From an uncultured Bacilli bacterium (GTDB taxonomy: Bacteria; Bacillota_I; Bacilli_A; RF39; UBA660), in contig CANQJR010000007.1 of the NCBI GenBank assembly GCA_947624275.1, positions 1 through 33,838 on the forward strand: DNA of 33,838 nucleotides. Direction: 5' to 3'. Shown one piece after another: positions 23,385 to 30,785 of this stretch. Position 1 is the first letter of the stretch. Each line of letters begins with the position of its first letter. A program made the translations under genes and the position numbers. The notes under the pieces were generated by a model. It saw nothing but the letters and a program-made list of their open reading frames with translations, had not been told where the DNA came from and did no database searches.

Positions 23385-24365
23385 TTATTCTTTTAATTCT
23401 TTATCTAGTTTTCTTGTTAACTCAGATGTACTTAAAATAGTATTGTCAGTTAATAATGTATAAGTGTCTCCAATGAGTTTAATATCTTTACTAAATCTTT
23501 TGTATATTGCACTTTGCATTATCTTTTTTTCGCATTCAATATCTTTATATTTCTGGCATTCTTCCGTTTCTTCAATTCCTTTATAAAAATATCCTTTATC
23601 GCTAATGATTCTTTCTATATTATATATATTTTTTTCAGAATCATAATATCCATCTATATAAGATATTTTTCCATATTCACTGTCAGATAAAAACACTTTT
23701 TCACTGGTTAATTTTTGGTTAAAATATTCTTGTTTATATACAATACCATCATTTTTTAAAACTAAATAAGTGGCTTTTTCGTCATCGTAATTTGCTCCTA
23801 CATAAGTACCATTTACATATAATATTTGCTTAACGTCTCCTTTTAATATAATATTGGCTTTTACTTTGCTAAAAGAAGAGTCAGATTTATATTCATACTT
23901 ATTTTCAAAATTATAAAAGTCATATATTTTATTATCGGTAGTGATTACATATATTTTAGAGGTATCATAGGTATCTCTTACAAAAGATTTTATTTCCATA
24001 TCTATCTTTTTACAATTTTGATTATTACTATATAACTCGTATAAATCAAATTCATATATAGAATTATCTTCTAAAATAAAATAATTGTTATATATATCTT
24101 TAATTTTCTTATCCAATATATCACATTTAAACTCATCTGTAGTATATGTATTTATAAAGTATTCATTATAATCCTCGTCGTCTCTATAATATTCATAATT
24201 GCTATGTGTTTTTATATATTCCTGTAAAGTTTTAGCATTTATTCTTTCATTATATCTTTTTTCACTCTTTATCTTATTGGATATATTATCGTATGCGACA
24301 ACGCCAACATATATCAGAACTATTACAACTATTATGATTCCTATTATTTTAAGTGCTTTTTTCAT
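23385..24365 (-). CDS. Single-pass membrane protein of unknown function, very AT-rich
   Basis: A 326-residue protein: N-terminal membrane helix (MKKALKIIGIIIVVIVLIYVGVV), then an extracellular domain rich in Asp, Glu, Lys, Tyr and Asn. Repeated short strands of the type NNYFILEDNSIYEFDLY, KIYVITTDNKIYDFYNF and ATYLVLKNDGIVYK recur about every 40-50 residues and suggest a beta-propeller-like build. No enzyme motif. Codon use is strongly biased to A/T (many ATA and TAT codons), clearly unlike glyS, pnp or lon, which suggests acquired DNA. Ribosome site AAGAGGAA on the minus strand. Confidence 0.72.
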   Translation of the reverse strand: MKKALKIIGIIIVVIVLIYVGVVAYDNISNKIKSEKRYNERINAKTLQEYIKTHSNYEYYRDDEDYNEYFINTYTTDEFKCDILDKKIKDIYNNYFILEDNSIYEFDLYELYSNNQNCKKIDMEIKSFVRDTYDTSKIYVITTDNKIYDFYNFENKYEYKSDSSFSKVKANIILKGDVKQILYVNGTYVGANYDDEKATYLVLKNDGIVYKQEYFNQKLTSEKVFLSDSEYGKISYIDGYYDSEKNIYNIERIISDKGYFYKGIEETEECQKYKDIECEKKIMQSAIYKRFSKDIKLIGDTYTLLTDNTILSTSELTRKLDKELKE

Positions 24366-24397
24366 TTACTATTCCTCTTTTCTTTTTAATATACTTT

Positions 24398-24406
24398 ATT
24401 ATATCA
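24398..24406 (-). promoter_or_regulatory. Extended -10 promoter of the AT-rich membrane protein gene
   Basis: Minus strand TGATATAAT, 32 nt before the ATG; -35 weak. Confidence 0.5.
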
Positions 24407-24516
24407 TATCCCAAAACAAGTTAAAAATATTATTACTAATGAAAGTATTTAAGTTAATTTTTTTTATAATTTCCTTCTTTTAGGTTATTCGTTGTTTCGC
24501 TTTTTTCTTCTTTTTC

Positions 24517-24540
24517 TATAATATAGTAGATTGATCAATC
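24517..24540 (+). promoter_or_regulatory. -10 element and palindromic operator candidate before the M23/SH3 gene
   Basis: TATAAT at 24517-24522 is followed at 24529-24540 by a perfect 12-bp palindrome (GATTGATCAATC) at the expected transcript start, then the ribosome site GAGGAGGAG. A repressor bound there would block the promoter. Confidence 0.5.
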
Positions 24541-24559
24541 AAAAGAAAGAGGAGGAGAT

Positions 24560-25594
24560 ATGGAGTTCAAATTGACAAAAGGGTATGAAGATTATGCGAT
24601 ATTTCCGATGAATTATTTGCGAATTACTCAATCGTATGATCAAGGTAATCATATCGATCATTGGAAAGGAGCTAATTATGTCGATTATCCAATTGATGTC
24701 GGAGGTATGGATAGTGGTCGTGACTACTTATTCGCGCCAGTTGATATGAAAGTGACAGCTTTAAGTGGTATAGGTAATAAATTAGTATCTAACAAAATAT
24801 TTTTAGAATCGGTCAATAAAGTTAAGACGCCTAAATGGGGAACGACTAAAATTTTTATGACGGCTGTCCATTTTGAAAATAGTGACGTCTCTAAATTTGG
24901 TCTCAGCGTCGGTAAAATAATTAAAGCTGGACAACCGATCTGTTTTGAGGGAAGAGAAACGGCTACGGCGAATCATCTCCATTTGACTTGTGGTATTGGA
25001 TCTAGTACGAAATCGATTCAAAACAATAAAGGGAAATGGGTCACGAAAGGCAATTGTAAAAAACCAGAAGAAATTTTTTATATCGATCCCAATTTTACCA
25101 TTGTCAAAAATATGGGAGGATTGAAATTTGTTGAGTTACCTAAAAGAGAAGTAGAAATGTTGCCCAAAATAGGTAGTCCAGTATTGCGTGATACTACGAA
25201 AAAGCAAATCGAGGTTCTCGTTGATACTTTGAGAATGAGGAGTCTTCCAACGACATCAGGAAAGGTTTTAGGTTATATCAAAAAAGGCATTTATGATTAT
25301 GGTGATATTAGACAAGCCAATAATTATACGTGGTATAAAGTTGAGAACGGATGGATAGCTTTTAATGATCTTTGGTGCAAGTTATATGAAAAAGAAGTCA
25401 CAGTACCAGAGACTGAGGAAAATCTTCAACCGAGTGAAATGCCTTCACAAGAACCCGATGTTATCAAAGATGATCAAAAAGAAGAAACAGAAAAAGAAGA
25501 AAAATTTGAAAAAAACGTCAATCTGTTCATCGCTTTTTTTCAAAAGGTATGGTTTGTCATCAAAAAAGTCATAGGCATCTTCATAAAATTTTAG
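24560..25594 (+). CDS. M23-type peptidase with SH3b domain and C-terminal amphipathic helix (lysin-like)
   Basis: A 344-residue protein. Residues about 18-190 resemble the M23 lysostaphin fold: a histidine/aspartate region (NHIDHW...YPIDVGG, H31/H34 and D46) and the HxH zinc motif in NHLHLTCG (H139, H141). Residues about 217-275 are an SH3b wall-binding domain (VDTLRMRSLPTTSGKVLGYI, later TWYKVENGWI). A Glu/Lys linker follows, then a strongly amphipathic or membrane-bound end (FIAFFQKVWFVIKKVIGIFI). There is no signal peptide, as in phage endolysins. No holin or phage structural gene is near. The first zinc ligand is less certain, so activity is not assured. Confidence 0.75.
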   Translation: MEFKLTKGYEDYAIFPMNYLRITQSYDQGNHIDHWKGANYVDYPIDVGGMDSGRDYLFAPVDMKVTALSGIGNKLVSNKIFLESVNKVKTPKWGTTKIFMTAVHFENSDVSKFGLSVGKIIKAGQPICFEGRETATANHLHLTCGIGSSTKSIQNNKGKWVTKGNCKKPEEIFYIDPNFTIVKNMGGLKFVELPKREVEMLPKIGSPVLRDTTKKQIEVLVDTLRMRSLPTTSGKVLGYIKKGIYDYGDIRQANNYTWYKVENGWIAFNDLWCKLYEKEVTVPETEENLQPSEMPSQEPDVIKDDQKEETEKEEKFEKNVNLFIAFFQKVWFVIKKVIGIFIKF

Positions 25595-25616
25595 ACTTGG
25601 TCATCCAAGTCTTTTT
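25593..25616 (+). terminator. Terminator after the M23/SH3 gene
   Basis: An 8-bp stem (AGACTTGG/CCAAGTCT, loop TCAT) then T5, overlapping the stop codon. Confidence 0.87.
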
Positions 25617-25624
25617 AATTATAA

Positions 25625-25653
25625 ATGACATATTTCGTCAAAGATGTTATAAT
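25625..25653 (+). promoter_or_regulatory. Promoter of the ComEC-like MBL gene
   Basis: ATGACA, 17-nt spacer, TATAAT with TGT extension, 20 nt before the ATG. Confidence 0.7.
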
Positions 25654-25673
25654 AATATAAATAGAGGTACGAT

Positions 25674-26423
25674 ATGAATAAAAAGAAGATTGTTTTATTA
25701 ATCGTCATTGTTTTAACTTTAGGTATAGGCATTTATATCTTCATTTCACATGATGATAATGATGCGTTTGATAAGACGAAATATGCACAGATATATTTAT
25801 ATGATTTGGGTAATTCTAATGTTGAAATAATCAAAAAGGATGATTATGTCATCTTAGTCAACACCGGCGTGCGCGAAGATCGTGATAATTTGTTAGATTA
25901 CTTAGACAAATTGGGAATCGATAGAATAGACTACTTAATTCTCACCAATAAAGATGAAGCAAGTCTTGGCAATGCTGCTTTCATAGTTAATGGACTCCAA
26001 GTTCAATACATCTATTTGAACGATTATGAATACAGTTCTAAAAATTTAGAAGAGTTGAACGAAGTCTTACAAGACAATTACGCGACACCATTTGTTTTAA
26101 CTACGTATGAAAATATTAAATTAGGAGATCTAAATATTGATATTTATCCTTATTTTGAAGAAAAATATTCAATGGAAGATAAGACTTTAGTCGTTAAAGT
26201 AAAAGAGGGTGATAAAGCTATTTTTCTATTGAATAATGCCTCTGTTAAGCGTTTTAAAGACGTCACTGATAGTTATGTTTTAGCATCACAAAATGAAAAT
26301 TTATATGACATAAAATCAAAGTATTATATATATGATGGGTCTAAAAAAATGAAAAACAACAAAAATGTGTTAAAACGAAATGTTCAAATTTATGTCAATA
26401 ATGAAGAGTTTATCATAAAATGA
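25674..26423 (+). CDS. Membrane-anchored metallo-beta-lactamase-fold protein lacking the metal motif (ComEC C-terminal-like)
   Basis: A 249-residue protein: one N-terminal helix (KKIVLLIVIVLTLGIGIYIFI), then an outer domain that follows the ComEC/Rec2 MBL pattern strand by strand: IYLYDLGNSNVEIIKKDDYVI, LVNTG, LDKLGIDRIDYLILT, then a helix and VQYIYLND. The metal motif of the family (HxHxDH after LILT) reads TNKDEASLGN, so all three histidines are gone while the framing strands remain. Later ligands are also absent (no His after FLLNNAS). A hydrolase is therefore unlikely; a binding or scaffold role is more plausible. Own promoter; ends in TGA. Confidence 0.75.
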   Translation: MNKKKIVLLIVIVLTLGIGIYIFISHDDNDAFDKTKYAQIYLYDLGNSNVEIIKKDDYVILVNTGVREDRDNLLDYLDKLGIDRIDYLILTNKDEASLGNAAFIVNGLQVQYIYLNDYEYSSKNLEELNEVLQDNYATPFVLTTYENIKLGDLNIDIYPYFEEKYSMEDKTLVVKVKEGDKAIFLLNNASVKRFKDVTDSYVLASQNENLYDIKSKYYIYDGSKKMKNNKNVLKRNVQIYVNNEEFIIK

Positions 26424-26438
26424 AAACTCTTTTCTTTC
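26404..26438 (+). terminator. Terminator overlapping the end of the MBL-like gene
   Basis: An 8-bp stem (AAGAGTTT/AAACTCTT) with a 12-nt loop holding the stop codon, followed by TTTCTTT. Confidence 0.62.
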
Positions 26439-26450
26439 GGCAAATTAATA

Positions 26451-26480
26451 TTGACTATTATATTTCTAATGGGTTATAAT
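26451..26480 (+). promoter_or_regulatory. tRNA-Ser promoter
   Basis: TTGACT, 18-nt spacer, TATAAT, 18 nt before the tRNA. Confidence 0.72.
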
Positions 26481-26498
26481 CTAATATGTAAGCGTTAT

Positions 26499-26589
26499 GG
26501 AGACATACTCAAGAGGCTGAAGAGGCGCCCCTGCTAAGGGTGTAGGTCGGGAAACTGGCGCGAGAGTTCAAATCTCTCTGTCTCCGCCA
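26499..26589 (+). tRNA. tRNA-Ser (anticodon GCT)
   Basis: 91 nt with encoded CCA and the long variable arm of class II tRNAs (GTAGGTCGGGAAACTGGC region). Acceptor GGAGACA pairs with TGTCTCC; anticodon loop CTGCTAA gives GCT (codons AGC/AGT). Confidence 0.95.
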
Positions 26590-26601
26590 TAATGTTATTT
26601 G

Positions 26602-26623
26602 CCCTTATTCTATAAGGGTTTTA
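26602..26623 (+). terminator. Terminator after tRNA-Ser
   Basis: A 7-bp stem (CCCTTAT/ATAAGGG, loop TCT) followed by TTTTATT. Confidence 0.75.
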
Positions 26624-26639
26624 TTATGCTTTTTATTTT

Positions 26640-26661
26640 TTACCTCTTATTTACCTCTTAT
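26640..26661 (+). repeat. Tandem 11-mer repeat, two copies
   Basis: TTACCTCTTAT occurs twice in direct succession before the HMA gene promoter. It may be chance slippage in AT-rich DNA. Confidence 0.5.
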
Positions 26662-26674
26662 TTTTTTAATATTG

Positions 26675-26683
26675 TGTTATAAT
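26675..26683 (+). promoter_or_regulatory. Extended -10 promoter of the HMA gene
   Basis: TGTTATAAT, 46 nt before the ATG, leaving a leader of about 40 nt. Confidence 0.6.
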
Positions 26684-26729
26684 ATTAATAGAAGTATGGA
26701 ATATCAATTGTAATAGAGGAGGGATGATT

Positions 26730-26939
26730 ATGCATGAGATGATTTTGAATGTCGAGGGAATGCATTGTGACGGTTGTGTAAAGCGCATTCAAAATGTGTT
26801 ACAGAAAATGGAAGGGATTACGGAAGTTCAAGTCTCTCTAGAAGAAAAAAGAGTGAATATCAAAAGCGATAGAGAATTGGACAGCAAAGAAATTAAAGAA
26901 AAAATTGAAAACTTGGGATTTGAAGTTACAAATCTTTAA
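26730..26939 (+). CDS. Heavy-metal-associated (HMA) domain protein, CopZ-like
   Basis: A 69-residue single HMA domain with the GMHCDGC metal motif (GMxCxxC) and the usual beta-alpha-beta-beta-alpha-beta pattern, ending LGFEVTNL. Such proteins carry Cu(I), or other soft metals, to P-type ATPases or regulators. The start is the ATG at 26730, 6 nt after GAGGAGGG; the ATG at 26724 touches that site. No copper ATPase or CsoR/CopY regulator is in the window. No terminator separates it from the DUF362 gene 47 nt downstream, so co-transcription is possible. Confidence 0.9.
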   Translation: MHEMILNVEGMHCDGCVKRIQNVLQKMEGITEVQVSLEEKRVNIKSDRELDSKEIKEKIENLGFEVTNL

Positions 26940-26986
26940 TGTCTCTTAAAATAAAAATATTGTTTAATTAGAAAGGAAATGAGAAT

Positions 26987-27865
26987 ATGGAAAGAGCAAA
27001 AGTTTATTTCACAAAAGAATTGACACCATCTAGTCTTGTCAAGATGTTTAAAGTATTAGAAAAGGATTTACCAGGTAGAGTAGCTGTCAAAGTTCATTCT
27101 GGTGAAGAAGGGAATCAAAATTATTTACGACCAGAATTTATGAAAGATATCGTTGAATATGTCAACGGAACTATCGTTGAGTGCAATACAGCTTATGATG
27201 GTGAGCGCGATACGACTGAAAAACATACTAAACTCATGAAAAATCATGGATGGAGCAAAATGTTTAAAGTTGATATCATGGATAGTGAAGGGGATGAAGT
27301 ACTAGACATTCCAAATGGTAAAGTCATCAAAAAGAATTATGTCGGTAAACATTTAGAAAATTATGATTCCATGTTAGTTCTATCACATTTTAAAGGTCAT
27401 CCTATGGGTGGATATGGTGGAGCTTTGAAACAACTATCAATTGGTGTTGCCAGTGGTAAAGGAAAGAGATATATTCATTGTGCTGGTGCTGAAGGTGGTT
27501 CATATGATGATATGTTCCACACTGATCAAGTAAAGTTCTTAGAATCTATGGCTGATGCGGCTTCTTCAGTAGTGAACCATTTTCATGGAAATATTGCATA
27601 TATCAACGTCATGTGTAACATGTCAGTAGATTGTGATTGCTGCAGTGTCGCTGAAGATCCTTGTATGAAAGATATTGGTATAGTCGCTTCTCTCGATCCG
27701 ATTGCTATTGATCAAGCTTGTATTGATCTAGTTAAGAACTCAGACGATCCAGGTCGTGACCATTTATTGGAAAGAATCAATTCGCGCAAAGGAACGCATA
27801 CGATTGATGCCGCTGCCGAACTAGGATTTGGAACTAAAGATTATGAATTGATTGAAGTAGAATAG
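26987..27865 (+). CDS. DUF362 domain protein with cysteine cluster
   Basis: A 292-residue cytosolic protein matching DUF362: VAVKVHSGEEGNQNYLRPEF near the start, the SHFKGHPMGGYGGALKQLSIG core, and SLDPIAIDQACIDLV near the end. A cysteine-rich stretch (CNMSVDCDCCSVAEDPC) carries five cysteines and could bind a metal or Fe-S cluster. Many relatives carry an additional C-terminal 2x[4Fe-4S] ferredoxin domain, absent here. DUF362 proteins are common in anaerobes; no reaction is established. Neighbour of the HMA metal carrier. Ribosome site AAAGGAAATGAG. Confidence 0.87.
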   Translation: MERAKVYFTKELTPSSLVKMFKVLEKDLPGRVAVKVHSGEEGNQNYLRPEFMKDIVEYVNGTIVECNTAYDGERDTTEKHTKLMKNHGWSKMFKVDIMDSEGDEVLDIPNGKVIKKNYVGKHLENYDSMLVLSHFKGHPMGGYGGALKQLSIGVASGKGKRYIHCAGAEGGSYDDMFHTDQVKFLESMADAASSVVNHFHGNIAYINVMCNMSVDCDCCSVAEDPCMKDIGIVASLDPIAIDQACIDLVKNSDDPGRDHLLERINSRKGTHTIDAAAELGFGTKDYELIEVE

Positions 27866-27887
27866 ATTCCTTCCGAATCTATTCTTT
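27861..27887 (+). terminator. Terminator after the DUF362 gene
   Basis: A 9-bp stem (AATAGATTC/GAATCTATT, loop CTTCC) with CTTTTT, overlapping the stop codon. Confidence 0.78.
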
Positions 27888-27923
27888 TTATGTCACGATT
27901 ATAGAGGTAGGAGGTGTGACGAT

Positions 27924-28112
27924 ATGAGTTTTTGGAAAAATTTTGCTCTTCTTCACATGTTGAATGCGGAAGATAGTGAAGATTTGAACGAAGCTGTTTT
28001 TTTATATTCTCTCGAAGAAGAAAAAGAAGAACGATTCGAAGATGATTTAAGGAAAATGGAAGATGATGAAGAACTTGAAGATGATGAATTTGACGAATTT
28101 TATGATGAATAA
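27924..28112 (+). CDS. Small acidic protein of unknown function
   Basis: 62 residues with a consensus ribosome site (TAGGAGGTG). N-terminal part WKNFALLHMLNAEDSED, then an almost continuous run of Glu and Asp to the C-terminus (EDDEELEDDEFDEFYDE). No membrane helix. Bacilli genomes hold many such short acidic proteins; the function is unknown. Its good ribosome site and following terminator support that it is a gene. Confidence 0.65.
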   Translation: MSFWKNFALLHMLNAEDSEDLNEAVFLYSLEEEKEERFEDDLRKMEDDEELEDDEFDEFYDE

Positions 28113-28132
28113 TTTTTAATCATACTTAAAAT

Positions 28133-28153
28133 GCATGAGTGTTCATGCTTTTT
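28133..28153 (+). terminator. Terminator after the small acidic protein gene
   Basis: A 6-bp stem (GCATGA/TCATGC, loop GTGT) then T5. Confidence 0.8.
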
Positions 28154-28154
28154 C

Positions 28155-28184
28155 TTGACGCTCACAATTGGCAAATGCTATACT
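28155..28184 (+). promoter_or_regulatory. Promoter of the DUF6056-like gene
   Basis: TTGACG, 18-nt spacer, TATACT with a TGC extension. Confidence 0.7.
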
Positions 28185-28201
28185 AAAGTAGTAGAAAGTA
28201 G

Positions 28202-29701
28202 ATGTTATGTATGAATAAGTTAAATGAAATTAAAAAGAATAAATGTTTATTTTATGGTATAGTTTTTTTTATTTTGGCGTTGCTTTGCTTCCTGTTTCCA
28301 TATACTCATGATGATTGGGCTTGGGGAACAGAAGTTGGAATTCAGCGATTGACCACTTTTTTTGCCGACTACAATGGAAGATATTTGGGAAATCTTTTCA
28401 TCTTAGCTTTGAGTAGGAATATTTTGCTTAAATCTGTAGTGATGGCATTAGTGTATGTGGGAATTCTATTTTTGGCCAATGAATTAACCGAACAGAATAA
28501 ATTGAATAAATGGTTATCATTGTTCTTATTTTTGGTCACACCGAGATTGGTGTTTAGACAAGTAATTTCTTGGGCTAGTGGTTTTACTAATTATGTTCTT
28601 CCCGTAATTTTTATTCTTTTATATTTTTATAGTAATAGAGATCTATTCTTGGGAAAGTTTGAAGAAAATTCTAAAATAAAAATATTTTTATACTTATTAC
28701 TTGGTATTGGCAGTTGTTTGTTCATTGAACACGTAACGCTATATTTGATCGTTTTATCGCTTGGTACTTTATTATATAAATATATCAAATTTAAAAAAGT
28801 ATCTTTATATTCTGTCGGATATGCAGTTGGATGTATCATCGGTTCTATTTTGATGTTTTCTAATGGCGCTTATTCTAGTATCTTTGCTGGAGATGACACT
28901 TTGGGTTACCGACAAATTGGTCTAGCTCACTTCATCAGCAATTCAATCAAGAGTTTCTTTGACACGATATATACCGATTTGGTTTTTAACAATTATATCT
29001 TAAATATCATTTTGAGCATATGCATAATTACTTATTTGTATAATTATTTGAAAAAGAATAAAAAAGATAAAAAAGTGACTAAGTTGGTCAATACCTGTAC
29101 GATCATAATTTCATCATTTACCATTTATTCTTTAATTTATGGACTTAGTGGTGCTCAGATCTTTTTGCGATACACTAAATATGTCAATGGTTGCTTTTCC
29201 ATTGTTTATTTCCTTGCGATATTGGGAAGTACGTTATTGATACAAGACCTTGCGAAGAAGAGAAGATTATTATTGTATTTGTTCAGCATTGTCATGTTGA
29301 CCATTCCACTATTTGTCGTTTCTCCTATTGGTAGTAGATGTTTCTTTCCAATGTATGTGATGTGGATTTTAGTAGCTCTTGAGTTCTTCTCATCCATTAT
29401 CAAAAATAAAGAATTTCCACCATTGAAGTTTGTCTTATTGAGTGGAATTGTAACAGTTTTTGTCTATTTGTTTTTAATATATGGTTACGTTTTTAAAATC
29501 AATGTTCAAAGATATGATTACATCAAAGATCATAATGATGAAGAAAAGTTGGTATTACCAAAATTGCCATATTCAACTTTCCTTTTCCACAGCAATCCTT
29601 ATCCAGGACCATGGTTGGACAGATTTAAATTGTTTTATGACATACCAGAAGACACCGAAGTAGAATTTGTCGATTGGAAAGACTTTAAAAAAATGCAGTG
29701 A
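28202..29701 (+). CDS. Polytopic membrane protein, DUF6056-like (probable GT-C-fold glycosyltransferase)
   Basis: About 499 residues with 10-12 membrane helices. After the first helix comes an outer loop with acidic pairs (PYTHDDWAWGTEVGIQRL, then DYNGRYLGNLF), a pattern I associate with DUF6056, whose first loop recalls the catalytic Asp region of GT-C enzymes. The C-terminal about 70 residues form an outer tail (YSTFLFHSNPYPGPWLDRF). GT-C proteins take sugars from polyprenyl-phosphate donors, and a GT2 enzyme of the type that makes such donors follows 59 nt downstream. Start uncertain: ATG at 28202 or 28211; AGAAAG is the only ribosome-site match. Confidence 0.75.
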   Translation: MLCMNKLNEIKKNKCLFYGIVFFILALLCFLFPYTHDDWAWGTEVGIQRLTTFFADYNGRYLGNLFILALSRNILLKSVVMALVYVGILFLANELTEQNKLNKWLSLFLFLVTPRLVFRQVISWASGFTNYVLPVIFILLYFYSNRDLFLGKFEENSKIKIFLYLLLGIGSCLFIEHVTLYLIVLSLGTLLYKYIKFKKVSLYSVGYAVGCIIGSILMFSNGAYSSIFAGDDTLGYRQIGLAHFISNSIKSFFDTIYTDLVFNNYILNIILSICIITYLYNYLKKNKKDKKVTKLVNTCTIIISSFTIYSLIYGLSGAQIFLRYTKYVNGCFSIVYFLAILGSTLLIQDLAKKRRLLLYLFSIVMLTIPLFVVSPIGSRCFFPMYVMWILVALEFFSSIIKNKEFPPLKFVLLSGIVTVFVYLFLIYGYVFKINVQRYDYIKDHNDEEKLVLPKLPYSTFLFHSNPYPGPWLDRFKLFYDIPEDTEVEFVDWKDFKKMQ

Positions 29702-29760
29702 CTTTGGCCATTGTAATTTGAATTTATTTTATATTTGGAAATGAAAAGAGTGCATTGTTA

Positions 29761-30708
29761 ATGGCTAAGACTTTATATGTTATTGTTCCTTGTTATAATG
29801 AAGAAGAAGTTTTAAAAGAGACTTCTAAATGTTTAAAACAAAAATGCGAGAAACTGATCAAAGATAAAAAAATTACTAAAAAGAGTAAGATCATGTTTGT
29901 TGATGATGGATCTAGTGATGAGACTTGGAATATGATAATGAACTTGTGTAGTGAAGATTCTCTTTTTGCTGGTGTTAAACTGTCCAAAAATCGCGGGCAA
30001 CAAAATGCTCTTTTGGCAGGACTCATGACTGCTAAAGAAAAAGCGGATATAACTATTTCAATGGATGCTGATTTACAAGATGATATAAATGTTATCGATG
30101 AAATGCTTGAAAAGAATGAAATGGGATATGAAATAGTTTATGGGGTGCGCAGCAGTCGCCAAAAGGATACCTTTTTTAAGCGCTTTACAGCTAAAACATT
30201 TTATCGCTTGTTAGAATTCTTAGGAGTGGATATCGTTTATAATCATGCTGATTGTCGCTTGATGAGTAAAAAAGCTCTTGAAGCTTTAGCAAATTATCAA
30301 GAAGTAAATCTCTTTTTACGAGGACTAGTTCCCCTCATTGGTTATAAGAGTACCATCTGTTATTATGAACGTCATGAGCGCTTTGCTGGAAAGTCAAAAT
30401 ATCCTCTAAAGAAAATGTTTTCCTTTGCCGTTGATGGCATAACTTCTTTTAGCATTAAACCGCTGCAAATGATTATGGCTCTAGGCATTATCATTCTTTT
30501 AGTTAGCATCATTATCATGATCTATTCACTAATTGTCAAAGTTATGGGAATGGTAGTACCAGGTTGGACTTTTTTGACCATCTCCATTTGGTTTTTAGGT
30601 GGCTTACAGATGGTTTCCATTGGCATTATTGGTGAATATGTAGGTAAAATTTACTATGAGACGAAAAAAAGACCGAGATATATCATCGAGGAAGTCATTG
30701 ATGAGTAG
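29761..30708 (+). CDS. GT2 glycosyltransferase, GtrB/DPM1-like
   Basis: A 315-residue protein: GT-A domain with YVIVPCYNEEEV, MFVDDGSSDETW, the SKNRGQQNALLAGL segment and SMDADLQDD (metal/nucleotide motif), then VDGITSFSIKPLQ and two C-terminal membrane helices. This is the architecture of undecaprenyl-phosphate glucosyl/N-acetylglucosaminyl transferases. The start is ATG at 29761 with AAAAGAG 10 nt upstream; the TTG at 29755 is a poorer choice. It probably shares a transcript with the DUF6056-like gene, giving a donor-maker and transferase pair. Paralogue of 2427-3353, with better matches to the bactoprenol glucosyltransferase type. Confidence 0.9.
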   Translation: MAKTLYVIVPCYNEEEVLKETSKCLKQKCEKLIKDKKITKKSKIMFVDDGSSDETWNMIMNLCSEDSLFAGVKLSKNRGQQNALLAGLMTAKEKADITISMDADLQDDINVIDEMLEKNEMGYEIVYGVRSSRQKDTFFKRFTAKTFYRLLEFLGVDIVYNHADCRLMSKKALEALANYQEVNLFLRGLVPLIGYKSTICYYERHERFAGKSKYPLKKMFSFAVDGITSFSIKPLQMIMALGIIILLVSIIIMIYSLIVKVMGMVVPGWTFLTISIWFLGGLQMVSIGIIGEYVGKIYYETKKRPRYIIEEVIDE

Positions 30709-30726
30709 GATTAATATTGATTGAAT

Positions 30727-30760
30727 AAAAGATGAACTTGTTTATCTTTTTTCTTTTTTA
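30727..30760 (+). terminator. Terminator after the GT2 gene
   Basis: A 10-bp stem with one G-U (AAAAGATGAA/TTTATCTTTT, loop CTTG) then TTCTTTTTTA. Confidence 0.8.
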
Positions 30761-30763
30761 TTA

Positions 30764-30769
30764 TATAAT
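30764..30769 (+). promoter_or_regulatory. -10 of the MBL hydrolase gene
   Basis: TATAAT, 16 nt before the ATG at 30786; a start upstream of it (30732 in the track) is therefore unlikely. Confidence 0.5.
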
Positions 30770-30785
30770 TGATATTGGTGATTAT

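Noticed and set aside
24199-24483. 94-aa hydrophobic plus-strand ORF opposite the start of the AT-rich membrane protein gene
   Set aside because: It is the antisense of a membrane helix and AT-rich promoter region and has no ribosome site.
22985-26589. Complete prophage between tRNA-Lys and tRNA-Ser
   Set aside because: No integrase, terminase, capsid, tail or holin gene; only a broken HTH gene and one lysin-like protein, so at most a remnant.
26640-26661. Tandem 11-mer as a repeat array or CRISPR-like element
   Set aside because: Only two copies with no spacers in AT-rich sequence. No CRISPR array or cas gene was seen anywhere in the window.
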